Part shown: positions 61,348 through 64,000 of the stretch, piece by piece | How positions within the stretch are numbered: the first letter of the stretch is position 1 | How the letters are laid out: each line of letters opens with the position of its first letter | DNA from: Pseudoalteromonas luteoviolacea DSM 6061 | GTDB lineage: Bacteria; Pseudomonadota; Gammaproteobacteria; Enterobacterales; Alteromonadaceae | Direction of reading: 5' to 3' | Length of the DNA stretch: 64,000 nucleotides | Assembly: GCF_001625655.1 (NCBI RefSeq) | Contig: NZ_AUYB01000103.1 | Span: 62,001 to 126,000 of the forward strand | The notes under the pieces: model-generated | Database searches by the model: none | What the model saw: the letters and a program-made list of their open reading frames with translations, nothing else | Told to the model about the DNA's origin: nothing | Translations under genes and position numbers: made by a program

Positions 61348-61920
61348 ATGCAAAGATGTACCTTAATCAATAAGGTGCTTGAATGCTTATCATCTGGACT
61401 TCAAGGGGTGGCACAAGTGGGGCTGTTAAAAGCCACACAACCCTACCCAGATCTGACGCAGCAAGCCCAACTGACAGTCAAGCTGCTAGGCGAACGTCAA
61501 GCCAGTGAACTGCAGGCAAAAGGCGCCGACAATGGCGTGACGTATGGACCGTCGTATAACAAAAACCTCAGTCCGAATTCACTCGATAGAAGAGTGTTGC
61601 AACTGCAGCTAGAAATTGAGTTGGAAGATGCGGATAACGCACAGCTGTTGCAAAGACTTGACCAATTGATAAGTCAGTGTGAGGCACTTGTGATGGTGGA
61701 CGAAATGCCCACCTATTGGCAGCACTTTATCGCCCAGAAAAGTGATTTTACTTTTAGTCATCAAGTAAGCACAACATTGGCAAAAGCACAGCTTGATTGG
61801 GCATTTTATTATCAAGTGGAATACCCAGACGACCCAGCCGGACCTAAAATCAAAGAAGTATATCTTGGCCCTAAAGGGGGCGAATATAAGCTGATTAGCA
61901 AGACCACGACACCGGCTTAG
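61348..61920 (+). CDS. Uncharacterised tail protein, possible tail terminator
   Basis: A 190-residue protein without an N-terminal signal. A pattern of LINKVLECLSSGLQG, LQLQLEIELEDADNAQLLQRLDQLI and AQLDWAFYYQVEYP is reminiscent of tail terminator/completion proteins (P2 gpS/Gp37-like), but no signature can be named. It directly precedes the gpV spike gene (8 bp), so it is part of the core tail set. Confidence concerns the gene; the function is a guess. Confidence 0.6.
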   Translation: MQRCTLINKVLECLSSGLQGVAQVGLLKATQPYPDLTQQAQLTVKLLGERQASELQAKGADNGVTYGPSYNKNLSPNSLDRRVLQLQLEIELEDADNAQLLQRLDQLISQCEALVMVDEMPTYWQHFIAQKSDFTFSHQVSTTLAKAQLDWAFYYQVEYPDDPAGPKIKEVYLGPKGGEYKLISKTTTPA

Positions 61921-61928
61921 GAGGAACT

Positions 61929-62744
61929 ATGTTAGTTAATCAACAACAGTCTGAATTGGCTGTCTCTGATTTACAACACCGCTTTGCCAAACTTATTTCG
62001 GTAGGCACGGTGGAAGAGGTTGATTATGAGTTAGCTAAAGTGACTGTGCGAATCGGTGAGTGGTTGACTGCGAAGCTACCATGGCTCACTAGTCAAGCAG
62101 CTCAAGACATGACTTGGCAGGCTCCAGAAGTGGGAGAACAAGTGATGGTTTTATCGCCTTGTGGTGATACTGCTCAAGGTGTTGTGCTGGGTAGTTTATA
62201 CGCTAATGCACATCAGCAGCCACATCACAAAATGACCCATGTTACAGACGCAACAAGTGCGGGTGGAAGCTTAGTAGAAGCGCTGCAAGCTGTTGCTCCT
62301 GAATCTAGAGAGCATATTCAGCGCACTCGCTACCAAGATGGTGCGATTGTGCAGTATGACAGAGAAAATCATGCCTACGATATTTTTGTGCCACAGTCTG
62401 ACCCCCAAGCAAAGATAAATATTTATTGTGGTGGAGACATCAATGTAGAGTGCCAAAATGACACCAATATCAAGGTGGGTAATGATGCAAACATTGAGGT
62501 CGTTAATAACGCGACCGTTGCGATAGGTGGTGCGGCACAGGTTGATGTGACTGGCACCGCAGATGTGACGGTCGGCGATAACGTATCAGTTAATGGGAAT
62601 GCCAATATTGATATTGTTGCGGCAGGAGCTTTGAATCTTAAAGGCGACTCAGTCGCGGTGACTGCAACTGGTAGTAATGTTGACGTAAGAGCGTCGGCTA
62701 CTCTGAAGCTAAACGGCGCGAATATTAGCGCGCAAGAGGGATAG
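61929..62744 (+). CDS. Baseplate spike protein gpV
   Basis: A 271-residue gpV-family spike. The N-terminal OB-fold (about 25-100: VEEVDYELAKVTVRIGEWLTAKLPWL, VGEQVMVLSPCGDTAQGVVLGSLY) is followed by a linker and a repetitive beta-helix needle (from about 175: NINVECQNDTNIKVGNDANIEV, with G-N-A-N/V-x-V repeats). It sits at the end of the tube and, with the PAAR protein encoded next, pierces the target membrane. GAGGA precedes the ATG. Confidence 0.93.
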   Translation: MLVNQQQSELAVSDLQHRFAKLISVGTVEEVDYELAKVTVRIGEWLTAKLPWLTSQAAQDMTWQAPEVGEQVMVLSPCGDTAQGVVLGSLYANAHQQPHHKMTHVTDATSAGGSLVEALQAVAPESREHIQRTRYQDGAIVQYDRENHAYDIFVPQSDPQAKINIYCGGDINVECQNDTNIKVGNDANIEVVNNATVAIGGAAQVDVTGTADVTVGDNVSVNGNANIDIVAAGALNLKGDSVAVTATGSNVDVRASATLKLNGANISAQEG

Positions 62745-62747
62745 ATT

Positions 62748-63047
62748 ATGCCTGCAATTTCAGTCGATGGCGCGATTACAGATGTTCACGCAGGGTTTGC
62801 GCCAGGCACTATTTCGGCTTCTGGACCTAAGTTTACTGTAGGTGGAGTGCCGGTACTAAGGGTGGGAGACAGCGTTAGTGACCACGTTTATATACCTGAC
62901 CCTAAAGTGAAACATTCAGGGATGGTTGTTGCGGCTGGTGCATCCTCATTTACCATTGGAGGCAAAGCGGTTGCAAGGCTTGGAGACCCCACCAATTGTG
63001 GCGCTAAAATTGCCATTGGGGTAGGGAGTTTTACCGTCGGAGGATAA
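62748..63047 (+). CDS. PAAR-domain spike tip protein
   Basis: A 99-residue PAAR protein that caps the gpV spike. Two half-repeats are visible: GPKFTVGGVPVLRVGDSVSDH and ASSFTIGGKAVARLGDPTNCG, with His and Cys near the places used for metal ligation. It starts 3 bp after gpV. No fused toxin domain is present, so it is a plain spike tip. Confidence 0.93.
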   Translation: MPAISVDGAITDVHAGFAPGTISASGPKFTVGGVPVLRVGDSVSDHVYIPDPKVKHSGMVVAAGASSFTIGGKAVARLGDPTNCGAKIAIGVGSFTVGG

Positions 63048-63050
63048 AAC

Positions 63051-63386
63051 ATGATAGGCATGAATGCCGAAACAGGTAAACCTTTGGGTGGCGTTGCGCA
63101 CCTAAAACAAAGTATTCGCGATATTGTGACGACTCCGCTAGGAAGTCGCGTGATGCGACGTGATTACGGTTGTGGGTTATTTGAACTACTCGATAGCCCG
63201 TTTTCTCACACTTTGGTGGGTGACATTACGATGTCGATAGCCAATGCACTAGACAAGTGGGAACCACGCTTTCGCCTTGAGGGAGTTTCTGTACACCCAG
63301 CAGGTGAAGGCAAGTTAGATATTACTATTGAGGGACTTTACCTCATTAATAATGAGCCGGTCACCATTGAGGGGATCAAGCTTTAA
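63051..63386 (+). CDS. Baseplate protein gpW/gp25
   Basis: A 111-residue gp25-like baseplate wedge protein. The family pattern is clear: HLKQSIRDIVTTPLGSRVMRRDYGCGLFELLDSPFS, then a C-terminal domain ending in IEGLYLINNEPVTIEGI. It starts 3 bp after the PAAR gene. In P2 the order V-W-J-I-H is unbroken; here J-I-fibre modules lie upstream of V instead of downstream of W. Confidence 0.93.
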   Translation: MIGMNAETGKPLGGVAHLKQSIRDIVTTPLGSRVMRRDYGCGLFELLDSPFSHTLVGDITMSIANALDKWEPRFRLEGVSVHPAGEGKLDITIEGLYLINNEPVTIEGIKL

Positions 63387-63466
63387 CATTTCATAGTTGA
63401 GCTTCAGTTCAACTGTTTATCAAACCGTTATTTCTGTGCGTTCTTGCGCAGACATAAATTCAACTT

Positions 63467-63518
63467 AAGCCATGTTTACTCACTTGAATTATCAAGTGGT
63501 GTTGCATGGCTTTTTTAT
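63467..63518 (+). terminator. Nested hairpin/terminator before the sheath gene
   Basis: Outer stem AAGCCATG/CATGGCTT (63467-63474 with 63505-63512) encloses an inner stem and is followed by six T. Two shorter hairpins precede it (63396-63413 and 63434-63451), so the whole 63387-63551 gap is structured. Confidence 0.75.
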
Positions 63519-63551
63519 TAGCTAATTGACATACCTTTAAAGGAGATATCT

Positions 63552-64000
63552 ATGTCGGAATTTCTACACGGTGTAGAAGTAATCGAGGCGGATTCAGGTA
63601 CACGCCCGGTAAGAACAGTAAAAAGTTCAGTAATTGGTGTAATTGGTACGGCTCCATTTGCAAATAAAGATGCATTTCCACTGAATAAGCCAGTGTTAGT
63701 TGCTGGAAAACGCGCTGATGCTGCTTTGTTATATGACTTTGCTGCAATCAGAAAAGCAAAAGCAGAAGCTGATGTAACAACAAGTTCAGAGCTGTACACA
63801 ACGGCTGAAGCTGCTGCAGCAGCTGAAAAAGGTTCAGCATTAACAGCGGAAGAGAAAGATGCAGTTCTAGCTAAAGTTCGTAAAGAGTATGAAGCAACTG
63901 TTGAAGAGCACAAAGAAACTGAGAAAGGTACTCTCGTTTCTGCTATCGATGGTATTTTTGACCAAGCAGGTGCGGTTGTTGTTGTTGTGCGTGTTGAAGA
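63552..64000 (+). CDS. Contractile tail sheath protein, N-terminal part (3' end outside window)
   Basis: The frame is open to the right edge (149 codons). It begins MSEFLHGVEVIEADSGTRPVRTVKSSVIGVIGTAPFANKD, the N-terminus of P2 gpFI-type sheath proteins, followed by an extra Ala/Glu-rich charged insertion (about 65-130) and a DQAGAVVVVVRVEE strand that matches the following sheath domain. AAGGAG is 7 bp before the ATG. This shows that the locus makes a contractile tail; sheath, tube and probably tape measure genes continue outside the window. Confidence 0.92.
   Translation, partial: MSEFLHGVEVIEADSGTRPVRTVKSSVIGVIGTAPFANKDAFPLNKPVLVAGKRADAALLYDFAAIRKAKAEADVTTSSELYTTAEAAAAAEKGSALTAEEKDAVLAKVRKEYEATVEEHKETEKGTLVSAIDGIFDQAGAVVVVVRVE

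Noticed and set aside
61929..64000. Type VI secretion system (because of PAAR, gp25 and sheath)
   Set aside because: gpJ, gpI, gpV, collar-fibre proteins and the lysozyme/holin cassette belong to a P2-like tail; no TssJ, TssK, TssL, TssM or ClpV gene is visible.
34294..64000. Complete prophage
   Set aside because: No integrase, replication, portal, terminase or capsid gene is seen within 30 kb; however the locus runs past the window, so a prophage cannot be fully excluded. I describe it as a contractile tail locus.
34294..64000. Metamorphosis-inducing contractile arrays of Pseudoalteromonas (MACs)
   Set aside because: MAC loci are of the eCIS (Afp/T4-like) type; the J-I-V-W-lysis set seen here is P2/R-pyocin-like.

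Overview
The window looks like a marine gammaproteobacterial chromosome of the Alteromonadales, most like Pseudoalteromonas. The clues are the rppH-ptsP-lgt-thyA neighbourhood, the long-form ThyA, the flgT/flgO/flgP flagellar set, a flgN-flgM-flgA-cheV-cheR block, DUF4402 pilins and the moderate GC content. No species name can be read from the sequence itself. || Layout: 1-8.2 kb is housekeeping: pyrG (5' end cut off), eno, mutH, rppH, ptsP, a TauE/SafE transporter and lgt. The mutH/rppH gap carries a cluster of DnaA boxes, the place where E. coli keeps DARS2. 8.3-14.6 kb is a copper/silver efflux cassette (small secreted Cys/His/Met-rich protein, DUF411 protein, CusB with two CusF-like domains, CusA) plus an orphan RiPP-like precursor gene; it lies between lgt and thyA. 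15.9-21.6 kb is an alternative chaperone-usher (alpha-type) pilus operon with a SPOR-like lipoprotein in front. 21.7-29.3 kb is flagellar and chemotaxis: three tandem FlgO-like lipoproteins behind a sigma-54 site, tRNA-Arg(CCT), divergent flgT/flgP with back-to-back sigma-54 promoters, flgN-flgM with a sigma-28 promoter, flgA, cheV and cheR. 29.3-33.7 kb is a minus-strand block: YgiC-like, YgiB-like, DUF350, PilZ and ettA. || 34.3 kb to the right edge is one plus-strand contractile phage-tail locus of P2/R-pyocin type (tailocin or prophage tail; no capsid, terminase or integrase gene is visible, but the locus runs off the window). It opens with an HTH regulator, a Q/sigma-like regulator, a GH24 lysozyme, a 3TM holin and a spanin-like protein. 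It ends with gpV spike, PAAR tip, gpW/gp25 and the start of the sheath gene. Between them lies about 25 kb of fibre-related DNA: FOUR baseplate gpJ-gpI pairs, three stand-alone collar-fibre adaptor proteins, a DUF4815 module, at least eight different coiled-coil tip proteins, and small partner proteins of at least two families. Terminator-like hairpins separate many cassettes. || The most unusual things are this multi-fibre architecture and a tandem array of about 160-bp repeats (55383-56244) between two modules. Each unit folds into hairpins whose stems show compensatory changes (C-G to U-G to U-A) and whose loops change only between GNRA tetraloops, so a structured RNA (or structured DNA) element is being maintained. 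My reading is that this tail machine can be built with several baseplate/fibre versions, and that the repeats and cassette boundaries take part in expression control or recombination; that functional part is inference.
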